A program made the position numbers and the translations under genes. This document shows, piece by piece, positions 16,365 to 24,659 of a stretch of 42,333 nucleotides of DNA. Positions within the stretch are counted from its first letter, which is position 1; the number at the start of each line of letters is the position of its first letter. The notes below the pieces were generated by a model. It searched no databases. It saw only the letters and a list, made by a program, of their open reading frames with translations, and was not told the DNA's origin. The stretch is taken from NCBI RefSeq assembly GCF_025465275.1, contig NZ_JAODNK010000014.1:1-42333 (forward strand), written 5' to 3'. Origin of the DNA: Nocardia sp. (lineage in GTDB: Bacteria; Actinomycetota; Actinomycetes; Mycobacteriales; Mycobacteriaceae).

Positions 16365-17018
16365 ATGAATGAATCAGGTTCGCCAGGTACTGTCAAGGCC
16401 ATGAGCCCACGCCAGTACAACCTGGGGAAGCGCACCGCGCAGATCGAGCAGAGTCGCCGGCAGGTTCTCGATGCCGCCCGGGCAGTGCTGGGTGAGGCCG
16501 ATAGCTACACCGGATTCACGCTGGATGCGGTAGCCAAGCGCGCGGACGTGGCCCGCGCCACGGTCTACTACCAGTTCAAGTCGAAAACGGGCCTGCTGGA
16601 AGCGGTGTGCGATGATCTCGGCGTAGCCGGCGGCCTGTCCGAACTGGTCAAGGCATTCACCAATCCCGAACCACTCGCGGCGCTGGCCGAGTTCATTGCC
16701 TGTTTCGCGCGATTCTGGGAAGCCGACCGCCCCGCCATGCGGCGACTGCGCGCCCTGGCCGCACTCGACGCCGAAGTCCACGCGGTCATCAGCGCCCGCG
16801 ACGAGCGACGCCGCGAAGGCCTGGCGGTATTGTCAGCCCCCTTCGCCACCACGGGTGGGAACTCACCGGACGACGACACCGATCAGCGGGTGCGTATCCT
16901 GTTGGCCCTCACCAGCTTCGAGACGTTCGATACCATGGCCGGACCGGAAGGCGATCTGTTCGACGCCGTCCCGGTGATCGCCGGGATCGCGGCCACCGTA
17001 CTCGGAGCAAACGCATAG
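16365..17018 (+). CDS. TetR family transcriptional regulator
   Basis: The protein has up to 217 residues. The helix-turn-helix is clear: SRRQVLDAARAVLGEADSYT, then LDAVAKRADVARATVYYQFKSKTGLLEAV. The ATG at 16365 directly abuts the palindromic operator and has no ribosome site, so that start would be leaderless. An ATG at 16401 (MSPRQYNLGKRT) would leave room for a short leader and cannot be excluded. It is divergent from the SDR-hemerythrin-DHA2 unit, which it probably represses. Confidence 0.88.
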   Translation: MNESGSPGTVKAMSPRQYNLGKRTAQIEQSRRQVLDAARAVLGEADSYTGFTLDAVAKRADVARATVYYQFKSKTGLLEAVCDDLGVAGGLSELVKAFTNPEPLAALAEFIACFARFWEADRPAMRRLRALAALDAEVHAVISARDERRREGLAVLSAPFATTGGNSPDDDTDQRVRILLALTSFETFDTMAGPEGDLFDAVPVIAGIAATVLGANA

Positions 17019-17142
17019 CTCGGACGAGCATTGGGAGTATTGCCCGGTCCTGGAACGCTCTGCCGCAGTGGAAGATTGTCGTGGCCGGTTAGGCCGGTGA
17101 TATTGGCGGCGCAGTGGTCGAAGACCGCCAGGCCAGGGCGGG

Positions 17143-17667
17143 CTATGTCCTGGGCAGAGCGACTCGCTGGGTGTCGTTGGTGTCCAGAAGGTGGAGACCT
17201 CGGATCACTGCGGAGTCGACGTCGAGGTTGTCGGACCACCATGTTGCGGATCGAATCGGGAGGCCGCGCGGCCGGTATTCGTTCATGATCTCGACGTGGT
17301 CGGGCAGCGACATGAAGGCCTCCAACCCGCTGTCGCCGGTCCATACCGACAGCGAGCCGAGCTGACGGTGACGGGCGGGCCGAATGTAGCTCGTGACACC
17401 GACCGCGCCGTCGATTCGAATGAGCTGATCGGCCAGGCTCGTCCCGGCGAACCAGATCGCCAGTACGTCGGCGGTCTTGGCCGGCGTGAATTGGGTGAGG
17501 CTGAACAGGTACGGGCCCGCGGCCTGCGCCGCGGGCCCGCGCTGCCAGCCCAGCGTGAGCGTGAAATCGGCCGGTTCGCCACCACCGGCGCGGTTCCGCC
17601 GCCAGCTGTGCCGCACGAGCTGCGGCAGATGGCGGATATCGGTCCACGGGATCTTTCGCACGGCCAT
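17143..17667 (-). CDS. Dimeric alpha/beta-barrel-like protein of unknown function
   Basis: The 174-residue protein has no signal peptide or membrane segment. The layout suggests a two-repeat or ABM/DUF3291-like ferredoxin-fold barrel: a strand at PYLFSLTQF, a helix after it (TPAKTADVLAIWF), a strand at GAVGVTSYIR, then LGSLSVWTGDSGLEAFMSLPDHVEIMNEYRPRG, whose Trp...Ala-Phe...His pattern is typical of ABM-like domains. The start has AGAGGAA upstream. It is convergent with tetR and divergent from a TetR remnant. No enzymatic role can be named. Confidence 0.65.
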   Translation of the reverse strand: MAVRKIPWTDIRHLPQLVRHSWRRNRAGGGEPADFTLTLGWQRGPAAQAAGPYLFSLTQFTPAKTADVLAIWFAGTSLADQLIRIDGAVGVTSYIRPARHRQLGSLSVWTGDSGLEAFMSLPDHVEIMNEYRPRGLPIRSATWWSDNLDVDSAVIRGLHLLDTNDTQRVALPRT

Positions 17668-17687
17668 TTCCGAGTGTTCCTCTCCGG

Positions 17688-17951
17688 TTGTCCGGTAGCT
17701 GGTTCGCCCAGTATGGAGGTGTTCGGCAGCATGTCGAGGGTGTGCTCAAAGTGGCGCTTGCGGAGGACCGGTCGATCGTCACCGCCGATGTCGATGCACT
17801 CGCGACCGCGATGTATGGGGCGCTCGCCGCGGCCGCGCCGGCGATTACTCGTGCCGAGGACAAACAGGGTGCCCGTAATGCTATGGGACGCACACTGATC
17901 GAACCGCTCGAAGGCCTGCGCCCGGCCACGGACCACTCCACTCGCCCGTGA
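17688..17951 (+). pseudogene. Truncated TetR-type C-terminal domain
   Basis: The 87-residue frame begins at a TTG without a convincing ribosome site. It reads like the end of a TetR ligand-binding domain: VRQHVEGVLKVALAEDRSIV, then ADVDALATAMYGALAAA and the closing RTLIEPLEGLRP. The DNA-binding half is missing, and nothing upstream in any frame supplies it. It is probably a remnant left by deletion. An independent small helical protein is the alternative. Confidence 0.45.
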
Positions 17952-18012
17952 CCTCGGACCGCACCCTTGCTGATGTCTATCTGTCGAGCAGTGCAGAACC
18001 TATGCTCGGCAG

Positions 18013-19416
18013 ATGATGGACAATCGTCTAGATAGCTTCGGTGATGATGCGCTCGGCCGGCACGACGCGGTCGCCTTGGCCGAGGCGATTCGCACCGGCG
18101 CGACCACGGCCGAGGAATTGGCCGCGGCCGCGGTGGCCCGGGCCCAGCAGGTCGATCCGACGCTGCATGCGGTTGCCCACGCCATCTTCGACAGTCCGAG
18201 GTATGGCGAGGACAAGGCGGCTGCGCTGTTCGGCGTGCCGACCTTCGTGAAGGACAACACCGATGTGCGGGGCGTGCCGACCGATCACGGCAGTGAGGCG
18301 TTTCGCGCTCGGCCAGCGCGCAAGGACGGCGCGTTCACCCAGCAGCTGCTCAGTACCGGTGTGACGGTGCTGGGCAAGTCCCGGTTGCCGGAGTTCGGGT
18401 TCAGTCCCTCGACGGAATTCATGACCGAGGAGCCGGTCCACAATCCCTGGGACACCGAGTATTCGGTCGGCGCGTCCTCCGGCGGGTCGGCGGCACTGGT
18501 GGCTTCGGGGGTGGTGCCGATCGCGCACGCCAATGACGGCGGCGGGTCCATTCGGATTCCGGCCGCGTGCGCCGGGCTGGTCGGACTCAAGCCGAGCCGG
18601 GGCAGGCATATCGACGGCGAGATGGCGCGGACCATGCCGATCAATATCGTCTCCGAGGGCGTGCTCACCCGCACGGTGCGCGATACCGCCGCCTATCTCG
18701 CGGCCATCGAGGACTACCGGCGCAATCCGGCGCTGACGCCGATCGGCACGGTGCTCGGTCCGGCCCGCAGGCGACTGCGCATCGGCCTGGTGCTGGACAC
18801 CATCATCGGCGAAGGCATCGACGAGCAGACCCGGGCGGCCGTCCTGCACACCGCGACGCTGCTGGAGCAGGCCGGGCATCGGGTCGAGCCGATCGAGCTG
18901 CCGATCACCACCCAGTGGGCGCACGATTTTGTCCAACTCTGGTCGCTGCTGGCCGATTTGGCCGCCAGCACCGGCAAGCTCACCTTCGACCGGTCCTTCG
19001 ATTCGAGCAAGCTCGACGGCCTCACGCGCGGGCTGCGCGCCCATCACCGGGCCACGCTGCACCACACGCCCGGTGCACTGTGGCGGCTGCGCAAGACCGC
19101 GGACACAGTGGCGGGAATGTTCGCCAAGCACGAGCTGGTGCTCTCGCCCGTGCTCAGCCATATCACCCCGAAGCTCGGATACCTCAGCCCGACAATCGAA
19201 TTCGATGAGCTGCTGCACCGGCTGATGAGCTATGTCGGCTTCACACCGATCAATAATGTGGCGGGCACGCCGGCCATCTCACTGCCCATGGGCATGGCGG
19301 CCGAGGGCGTCCCGATCGGCGTCCAGCTCTCGGCGGCCTACGGCGATGAGCGAACCCTGATCGAGACCGCCTACGAACTCGAAGCGGCGCACCGGTTCCC
19401 CACCCTGGCGTACTGA
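18013..19416 (+). CDS. Amidase signature family hydrolase
   Basis: The 467-residue protein has the complete amidase-signature triad: Lys80 (PTFVKDN), Ser155/Ser156 (GASSGGSAALVASG) and Ser179 (NDGGGSIRIPAACAGLVGLKPSRGR). It hydrolyses C-N bonds of carboxamides; members range from peptide and nylon-oligomer amidases to GatA, but no GatB or GatC gene is near, so a catabolic amidase is more likely. No signal peptide is seen, implying a cytoplasmic enzyme. The two ATGs in tandem at 18013 and 18016 have only a weak ribosome site. Confidence 0.93.
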   Translation: MMDNRLDSFGDDALGRHDAVALAEAIRTGATTAEELAAAAVARAQQVDPTLHAVAHAIFDSPRYGEDKAAALFGVPTFVKDNTDVRGVPTDHGSEAFRARPARKDGAFTQQLLSTGVTVLGKSRLPEFGFSPSTEFMTEEPVHNPWDTEYSVGASSGGSAALVASGVVPIAHANDGGGSIRIPAACAGLVGLKPSRGRHIDGEMARTMPINIVSEGVLTRTVRDTAAYLAAIEDYRRNPALTPIGTVLGPARRRLRIGLVLDTIIGEGIDEQTRAAVLHTATLLEQAGHRVEPIELPITTQWAHDFVQLWSLLADLAASTGKLTFDRSFDSSKLDGLTRGLRAHHRATLHHTPGALWRLRKTADTVAGMFAKHELVLSPVLSHITPKLGYLSPTIEFDELLHRLMSYVGFTPINNVAGTPAISLPMGMAAEGVPIGVQLSAAYGDERTLIETAYELEAAHRFPTLAY

Positions 19417-19552
19417 GAATTAGCCCGCGGTAACGGGGTGCGGCGGCCCGCAGTGGGGCCGGACACTCGGGGCGGACCGGCGGTGACGAACGCACCGCTT
19501 CCGGTTCTGGCATGCTCGTGAGAGGAAGTGGCCCAGCACAGGGAGATTCGAC

Positions 19553-19753
19553 ATGCGGCTCGGTTCATTGCTGGTGTTCGCGTGGCTGATCATCGGGGCG
19601 GTGGCGGCCGGGCAGCGCGACTACTTCACTCATATTTCCGATAACTGCGCCGACTTCGGCACCATCGGCCTGACCGTGCTCGCCGGGCCGCTGAACTACA
19701 CCGGCCTCAATCCCAAGGTGACCAGTTGCGATCTGCCGCAGCCCAGTTCGTGA
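19553..19753 (+). CDS. Small membrane-anchored protein conserved in actinobacteria
   Basis: The 66-residue protein begins with one hydrophobic helix (MRLGSLLVFAWLIIGAVAAG). The rest is a short outer segment with two cysteines (DNCADFG and TSCDLP) that could form a disulfide, plus a second weakly hydrophobic stretch (IGLTVLAGPLNYTGLNP). I recall many near-identical hypothetical proteins in Nocardia, Mycobacterium and Streptomyces. AGGGAGA stands 7 bases before the ATG, so it is a real gene despite its size. Function unknown. Confidence 0.75.
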   Translation: MRLGSLLVFAWLIIGAVAAGQRDYFTHISDNCADFGTIGLTVLAGPLNYTGLNPKVTSCDLPQPSS

Positions 19754-19790
19754 GAACAGCCGCTGTGCGGACCACCCTGTGCCGCAATGA

Positions 19791-21017
19791 TCAGCGTGCG
19801 ACTGCTGTTTCGGGCACGGCCGGGGCCAAGTGGCGGCCGCCGACCACGAGGGCGGCGGCCAGCGCCAGGCCGATGACACCGGAAATCAGCAGCGGAAGTT
19901 GTCCGGTGCCCTGCCATGCCAGACCGGCCCAGATCCCGGCAATCAGGACCGCGCCACCGGTGAGGCCCTGATACAGACCCTGCGCGGCGGCTTGGCGGAG
20001 CGGTGGGGCGAGGTCGGACACCCAGGCTTTGCCGACGCCATCGGTGGCGGCGGCGAATCCACCGTAGATCGGCAGCACCAGGAACACCCAGGCCGGTGAA
20101 TCGACCAGGCCGAGTCCGATGTACCCCACCGCGAAGCAGACGAGCCCGAGCGCGAAGACCAGGTGGCGGGGAATGCGATCCGAGAGTGCACCGGCCGGGT
20201 AGGCGAGTCCCGCGTAGGCGATGTTGTAGCAGATGTACGCGCAGATCACCCCCGCCGTCGATAGGCCGAGTTCGTATGCGCGCAGCAGCAATAGCGCGTC
20301 CGCGAAGTTGACCAGTGAGAACACGGTCAGCGCGCCGATCAGTAGGCGCAGCCGCGACGGCAACGGTTCCGATGCTGCCGCGCCGGCGACCGCTGCCGGT
20401 GAAACCCTTGCCGGAGTGCGGTTTTCGCGGATCGCGGCCACCAGCACCACCGAAAGCACCGCCGGGACGACGGCGATCAGCAACAGCGGGCGGATGGCAT
20501 GGTCGAATGCCTCGTAGAGTCCGAGGCCGATCGCGGGACCCAGGACCGCACCCGCCGTATCCGACGCGCGGTGGAATCCGAAGATCCGGCCCCGGTACGC
20601 GGGGTCGGCGTCGACCATCAGCAGCGCATCTCGCGGCGCGCCGCGAATTCCCTTCCCGACACGGTCGACCGCGCGCCCCGCCAGGACCAGCGGCCAACTG
20701 CCCGCGACCGCAAGCAGGACCTTTCCCACAGCCGCAAGGCCGTAGCCCGCCGCGATCAACGGGCGCTTGGCATATCGATCGCCGAGTCGCCCGGCGACGA
20801 TCTTGGTCAGCGCGGCAATGCCTTCGGCCACACCCTCCACCACGCCGACCACTGCCACCGGGGCGCCCAGGGTGACCGTGAGGAAGATCGGCAGGATCGG
20901 GTACAGCAGTTCGCTCGCGGTGTCCTGGAGCAAACTCACCCCGGACAGCACTCGGACATTGGGTGTCAGCCACTTCGCCCGGCGGGCGGGCGGACTCGGG
21001 TCGCGCGGCCGGGTCAT
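19791..21017 (-). CDS. MFS transporter
   Basis: The 408-residue protein has 11-12 hydrophobic segments. The first helix region LLQDTASELLYPILPIFLTVTLGAP and the loop GRAVDRVGKGIRGAPRDALL are typical of an MFS group with strong DR-GKG-R-APRDAL conservation; GRLGDRYAKRPLI is the helix 2-3 signature. Substrate unknown. It lies 66 bp after the slipin gene on the same strand and might be co-transcribed. Confidence 0.85.
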   Translation of the reverse strand: MTRPRDPSPPARRAKWLTPNVRVLSGVSLLQDTASELLYPILPIFLTVTLGAPVAVVGVVEGVAEGIAALTKIVAGRLGDRYAKRPLIAAGYGLAAVGKVLLAVAGSWPLVLAGRAVDRVGKGIRGAPRDALLMVDADPAYRGRIFGFHRASDTAGAVLGPAIGLGLYEAFDHAIRPLLLIAVVPAVLSVVLVAAIRENRTPARVSPAAVAGAAASEPLPSRLRLLIGALTVFSLVNFADALLLLRAYELGLSTAGVICAYICYNIAYAGLAYPAGALSDRIPRHLVFALGLVCFAVGYIGLGLVDSPAWVFLVLPIYGGFAAATDGVGKAWVSDLAPPLRQAAAQGLYQGLTGGAVLIAGIWAGLAWQGTGQLPLLISGVIGLALAAALVVGGRHLAPAVPETAVAR

Positions 21018-21083
21018 GGTGGACGAGTCTGCCAGTCCCGGAGGCGGACCGCTCGGTGATCGAGTGGGCGGCCGTAGTGACGG

Positions 21084-21941
21084 CTATTGCGTGGTGTCTC
21101 CTGCTCCGTTGTGCACCGGCACCGCAGGTACGGTCACCGGCGGCGATCCGGACACGATCGGGGTGGCGGCTGCGGTGGTTTCCCGGGCGAAGAAGGCCCC
21201 GATGTCGTTCATGGTGCTCATCAGCTGTGCCGGGAAGACCACGGTGGTGTTCTTGTCGACGCCGATCTCGATCAGTGTCTGCAGATTGCGTAGTTGCAGG
21301 GCGAGGGGATGCGCCATCATGATGTCGGACGCGTCGCCGAGCGCCGCTGCTGCCAGCGATTCACCCTCGGCCGCAATGATTTTCGCTCTCTTCTCGCGCT
21401 CCGCTTCGGCCTGCTTGGCCATGGCGCGCTTCATGCTGTCGGGCAGCTGAATGTCCTTGAGCTCGACCAGCGTGACCTCCACACCCCAGTCCAATGTGGT
21501 GAGGTCGAGGATCTCACGGATATCGGCATTGATGCTGTCGGTATCGGAGAGCGCCTGATCGAGGCTGTGCTTGCCGACCACCTTGCGCAGGGTGGTCTGC
21601 GCGATCTGATCGATGGCTGAGTACACATTCTCGATCGCGACAACGGATTTCTCCGCGTCCACCACCCGGAAGTAGGCGACCGCGGAAATATCGACGCTGA
21701 CATTGTCGCGGGTGATGATGCCCTGCGACTGGATCGGCATGGTGACGATCCGCATGGACACCTTCATCAGCCGGTCCAGGATCGGAATGATCAGATTCAG
21801 CCCGGGTTCCCGGACGCCGATCACCTTCCCGAGCCGGAAGTGCACACCCCGCTGATACTGGAAAATCACCCGGATCGACATTGCTACCACGATCAGCAGC
21901 ACGATCACGAGGACTACGACCACCCCGATGACGGCTTTCAC
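21084..21941 (-). CDS. Slipin (stomatin-like SPFH domain protein)
   Basis: The 285-residue protein has an N-terminal membrane helix ([17 protein letters not shown]) and then the SPFH core: [53 protein letters not shown] and [17 protein letters not shown] charged coiled-coil stretch ([20 protein letters not shown]) and a Pro/Thr-rich tail follow. Slipins form membrane-associated oligomers linked to microdomains and protein quality control. Classical slipin operons include a NfeD protease partner; none is present here. GAGGAGAAG precedes the GTG start. Confidence 0.92.
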   Translation of the reverse strand: MKAVIGVVVVLVIVLLIVVAMSIRVIFQYQRGVHFRLGKVIGVREPGLNLIIPILDRLMKVSMRIVTMPIQSQGIITRDNVSVDISAVAYFRVVDAEKSVVAIENVYSAIDQIAQTTLRKVVGKHSLDQALSDTDSINADIREILDLTTLDWGVEVTLVELKDIQLPDSMKRAMAKQAEAEREKRAKIIAAEGESLAAAALGDASDIMMAHPLALQLRNLQTLIEIGVDKNTTVVFPAQLMSTMNDIGAFFARETTAAATPIVSGSPPVTVPAVPVHNGAGDTTQ

Positions 21942-22084
21942 GACTTCTCCTCACCAGAATCGGTGGCCGGCCGCCGCTAGAGGTGTCGTAGCTATTGGGA
22001 TTTATGCACCGCGATTCGCCGGAAGCTATCCCGGCCGACTGCTTTCAGTATGCTCCCGCGGCATCCTCCGCGCTGTGCGGCCGG

Positions 22085-22642
22085 TCAGGCAGTTGGTTCG
22101 TGCCGCGGCGACCCGAGACGAGCGGTGATGTCGCCGTGGATCCGGTCGGCGATCGCCTCGAGCGACCAGCCGGAGTCGATTCTGGTCTCGGCGGCGAATC
22201 CCAAGGGCTGCCAGCCGTGATACCACTCCGCGAGCATGTCGGGCGAAACCTGCGCTGCCAGTGGTCGTCCGGCATGACGGATGAGGGTTTCTTCCAGGGT
22301 GAGGTCGAAGGCGTACAGCAGACTGTGCGCCGCGGCGGCGGCCAAGCGCTCGAGCATGGCGCCGTAGCGCTTCGTGTCCAGAATGCCCTCGACGATCACC
22401 ACCAGGCCGCGTGTCAGGGCGAACAGTGCGATGTGCTCGATCAATTCCACGTTGAGGCGGCCTTCCGCCTCTGGCTCCCAGGTCATTTGGCGGCGCACCA
22501 CATCCTGGGGCACCACCACACAGGTGCTGCGCGCCATGCGGTGCTGCACGGTGCCGGCGGTGGTGGATTTGCCCGAGCCCGAATTGCCGCGAATCACCAC
22601 CAGCACACCGGAAGAAGCAGTAGGGGTGGCATCGGTGGTCAT
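22085..22642 (-). CDS. P-loop kinase-like protein (AAA_33 type)
   Basis: The 185-residue protein has a Walker A motif GNSGSGKST at residues 19-27, the strand-Asp segment VVPQDVVRRQM, and a Walker B-like strand VVIVEGIL. This is the zeta-toxin/nucleoside-kinase fold used to phosphorylate small metabolites. A GTG at 22651 is an alternative start; neither has a strong ribosome site. It lies 25 bp after an unknown gene on the same strand. Substrate unknown; no antitoxin-like partner is seen. Confidence 0.8.
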   Translation of the reverse strand: MTTDATPTASSGVLVVIRGNSGSGKSTTAGTVQHRMARSTCVVVPQDVVRRQMTWEPEAEGRLNVELIEHIALFALTRGLVVIVEGILDTKRYGAMLERLAAAAAHSLLYAFDLTLEETLIRHAGRPLAAQVSPDMLAEWYHGWQPLGFAAETRIDSGWSLEAIADRIHGDITARLGSPRHEPTA

Positions 22643-22667
22643 CGTGACCACCGTAGTGCCGTCCGAT

Positions 22668-23177
22668 TCAGGAGCGGACCGGCAGGATGCGGCCGTCGGC
22701 AGTGTGGACGTGGATCAGCGGGTGTTCACCGGTGGGTGTGCGGACCAGAGCGAAAGCCAAACCGTTGGAGGCGATCGGCGCGGTGTAACTGTCGATGGTG
22801 GAGATGACGGTGAGGGTGGTCGCATCGGCCGCCGCTGTGCCGAGCACTGCGGACCAACTGGTGTCCGCACGTTCGCCATTCGCATCCGCATGCGGGACTC
22901 GGGACCTGCTCATGCGCAGCAGCGGCCGGTGCTCGGCCGTCCGGGCCGGGCGTGATCGAGAGGTGGGCCGGGGCGTGCCGGCAACAATCGACGGCGCGAC
23001 CCACTCGCCGTCCTGGTTCGCGACGATCACAATGACGCGAAAGTCGCGGCTCTCCAGCAACACTGCGGCGGCGCCTTCCTCGTGCTCGATCATGGCGACG
23101 GGCTGAAATTGCTGGTCCAAAGCGGCGAGCCGGGCTTGGGCCGCGGTGAGTGCGGGATGTGACGGGACGGGATTCAT
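22668..23177 (-). CDS. Hypothetical protein
   Basis: The 169-residue protein has no signal peptide, membrane helix or motif that I recognise. It opens with a helical stretch (HPALTAAQARLAALDQQF), followed by beta-rich segments (VAMIEHEEGAAAVLLE, FRVIVIVANQDGEWVAPSI), an Arg/Pro-rich linker (TPRPTSRSRPARTAEHRP) and more strands. AAGGGGGT precedes the ATG. It is the first gene of a probable pair with the P-loop kinase-like gene. Confidence 0.6.
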   Translation of the reverse strand: MNPVPSHPALTAAQARLAALDQQFQPVAMIEHEEGAAAVLLESRDFRVIVIVANQDGEWVAPSIVAGTPRPTSRSRPARTAEHRPLLRMSRSRVPHADANGERADTSWSAVLGTAAADATTLTVISTIDSYTAPIASNGLAFALVRTPTGEHPLIHVHTADGRILPVRS

Positions 23178-23320
23178 GGGACTACCCCCTTCTGGCCGGG
23201 ACGCCGGAGGGCCGAACCATAAATTCTAGGCACGGTCGCCGAGTGCTGCCAGTTGTGTGCCGAGACCGAAACAAACACGCGGCGGCGCAGATTCACCCCG
23301 CACGGCTCGCCACGGATTTG

Positions 23321-24106
23321 TCACACCGTCTTGATCGCACCGCCGTCGACCACATAGTCCGCGCCGTGGATGGCCGCCGCGAGTGGTGAGGCGAGATAGG
23401 TGACCAGGGCGGCAATGTGCCGGGGTTGCGCGAATTCGCCTGTGGTGACGCCCATCTCGCGGGGAATATCGCGCAGCAGCTGGGCCTGGGTGACGCCGCG
23501 GGCGGCAGCGAATTTGGCGCCGGTGCCGTCGGGGCCGGTCCACTGCTCGGTGAGAACCGGGCCGGGGGAGATGGTGTTGACCCGGACGCCGCGCGGGCCG
23601 AACTCCTCGGCGAGGCCTTTGCTGAAGGTGCTCACCGCACCCTTGGCCGCGGCGTAGGTGAGTGGCGAGGTATGCGGGATACGGGCGGTGATCGAGGAGA
23701 AATTGATGAGCCCGCCGCCGCGTTCGATGAGCGCGGGCAGGGCCGCGCGCGAGGTGCGGACCATGCTGAAGAAGTTGAGTTCGAACATCTCGGTCCACTG
23801 CTGATCGGTGGATTCCAGGAAGGTCGCGGGCAGGTCGTGGTCGCCGCCGCCACCGAGGTTGTTGACCAGCAGGTCGATCCCGCCCAAGGCGGCGGTGGCC
23901 TGTGCGATGAAGTCGGCCGGGCCTTCCGGGGTGGTGAGATCGGCGGTGATCACCACCGCGCCGGTGCGCTTCAGCTCATCGGTCGCGGTGCGCGCGCCCG
24001 CGGCGACGCGGACACCCTGTGCCACGAGTTCTTCCACGATAGCCAGGCCGATGCCGCGGCTCGCGCCCGTCACGACGGCGGTGGTTCCCTGCAGTTCCAG
24101 ATCCAT
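23321..24106 (-). CDS. SDR family NAD(P)-dependent oxidoreductase
   Basis: The 261-residue protein is a classical SDR: TGASRGIG (13-20), VNNLGGGG (81-88) in place of the usual NNAG, catalytic Ser138, Tyr151 and Lys155 (INFSSITARIPHTSPLTYAAAKG), and a C-terminal AAAIHGADYVVDGGAIKTV. The ATG at 24106 follows ACGGAAG; a longer open frame to 24190 runs through the promoter region and is rejected. It is divergent from an ArsR-type regulator, and the inverted repeat between them suggests direct control by it. Substrate unknown. Confidence 0.9.
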   Translation of the reverse strand: MDLELQGTTAVVTGASRGIGLAIVEELVAQGVRVAAGARTATDELKRTGAVVITADLTTPEGPADFIAQATAALGGIDLLVNNLGGGGDHDLPATFLESTDQQWTEMFELNFFSMVRTSRAALPALIERGGGLINFSSITARIPHTSPLTYAAAKGAVSTFSKGLAEEFGPRGVRVNTISPGPVLTEQWTGPDGTGAKFAAARGVTQAQLLRDIPREMGVTTGEFAQPRHIAALVTYLASPLAAAIHGADYVVDGGAIKTV

Positions 24107-24170
24107 GAGTACTTCCGTTCCGTAGTTTGCTGACGGTTCGAAAGTACGAAAGATCTCCAACAGTTGCAAT

Positions 24171-24196
24171 GTTAGAAAGAACTCATACAATCTAAC
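24171..24196. promoter_or_regulatory. Operator-like inverted repeat before the arsR-type gene
   Basis: GTTAGA (24171-24176) and TCTAAC (24191-24196) form a perfect inverted repeat with a 14-bp AT-rich spacer. It ends one base before the GTG start of the regulator and lies 65 bp upstream of the divergent SDR start. ArsR/HxlR-like winged-helix proteins bind such sites. Confidence 0.55.
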
Positions 24197-24197
24197 T

Positions 24198-24554
24198 GTG
24201 ACCGTTTATCACCCTGACCTGGATCGGCTCGCGGTCGAAAATGTCCTGGCCGCGCTGGGCAACCCCGTGCGGATGCTCATCGTGCGCGAACTCGCCGCCG
24301 CCGAGCAGGCTCGCACCTGCGGGAGTCTGCCGCTGTCCGTCACCAAACCCACCGCCACGCACCACTGGCGAGTGCTGCGCGAATCCGGTATTACGCGCGA
24401 GCGGCGGGAGGGCCGGACCAAACTGGTCGAGCTGCGCCGCGAGGAGCTTCAGGTGAGATTCCCGGGCCTGCTCGATGCCGTACTCGCCGCAGCGCTACCC
24501 ATCGGCATACCGGAGCCGGAATCAGCCACGCACGTGGATGTTTCGACGCTGTAG
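24198..24554 (+). CDS. ArsR-type winged-helix regulator
   Basis: The 118-residue protein has a winged-helix domain: LAALGNPVRMLIVRELAAAE, then LPLSVTKPTATHHWRVLRESGITRERREGRTKLVELRREEL, with the TATHHWRVLRESG helix as recognition helix and the wing after it. It lacks the usual CxC metal site of metal-sensing ArsR proteins; the only cysteine is in ARTCGSL. The GTG at 24198 directly follows the inverted repeat, which leaves no room for a ribosome site, so a leaderless transcript is likely. It is divergent from the SDR gene, its probable target. Confidence 0.85.
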   Translation: MTVYHPDLDRLAVENVLAALGNPVRMLIVRELAAAEQARTCGSLPLSVTKPTATHHWRVLRESGITRERREGRTKLVELRREELQVRFPGLLDAVLAAALPIGIPEPESATHVDVSTL

Positions 24555-24659
24555 CGGCCGCCGCGGGCATACGCCGAGAGTGAACCGGATACGCGCAATG
24601 CGTGATTCATGGTCACAATGGCGTGGATCGGCTTGCAGTACGCCAGGAGGGTTCGACTG

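Noticed and set aside
22085..22642. Zeta-toxin of a toxin-antitoxin pair
   Set aside because: The P-loop fold fits many small kinases, and the upstream 169-residue protein does not look like an epsilon antitoxin.
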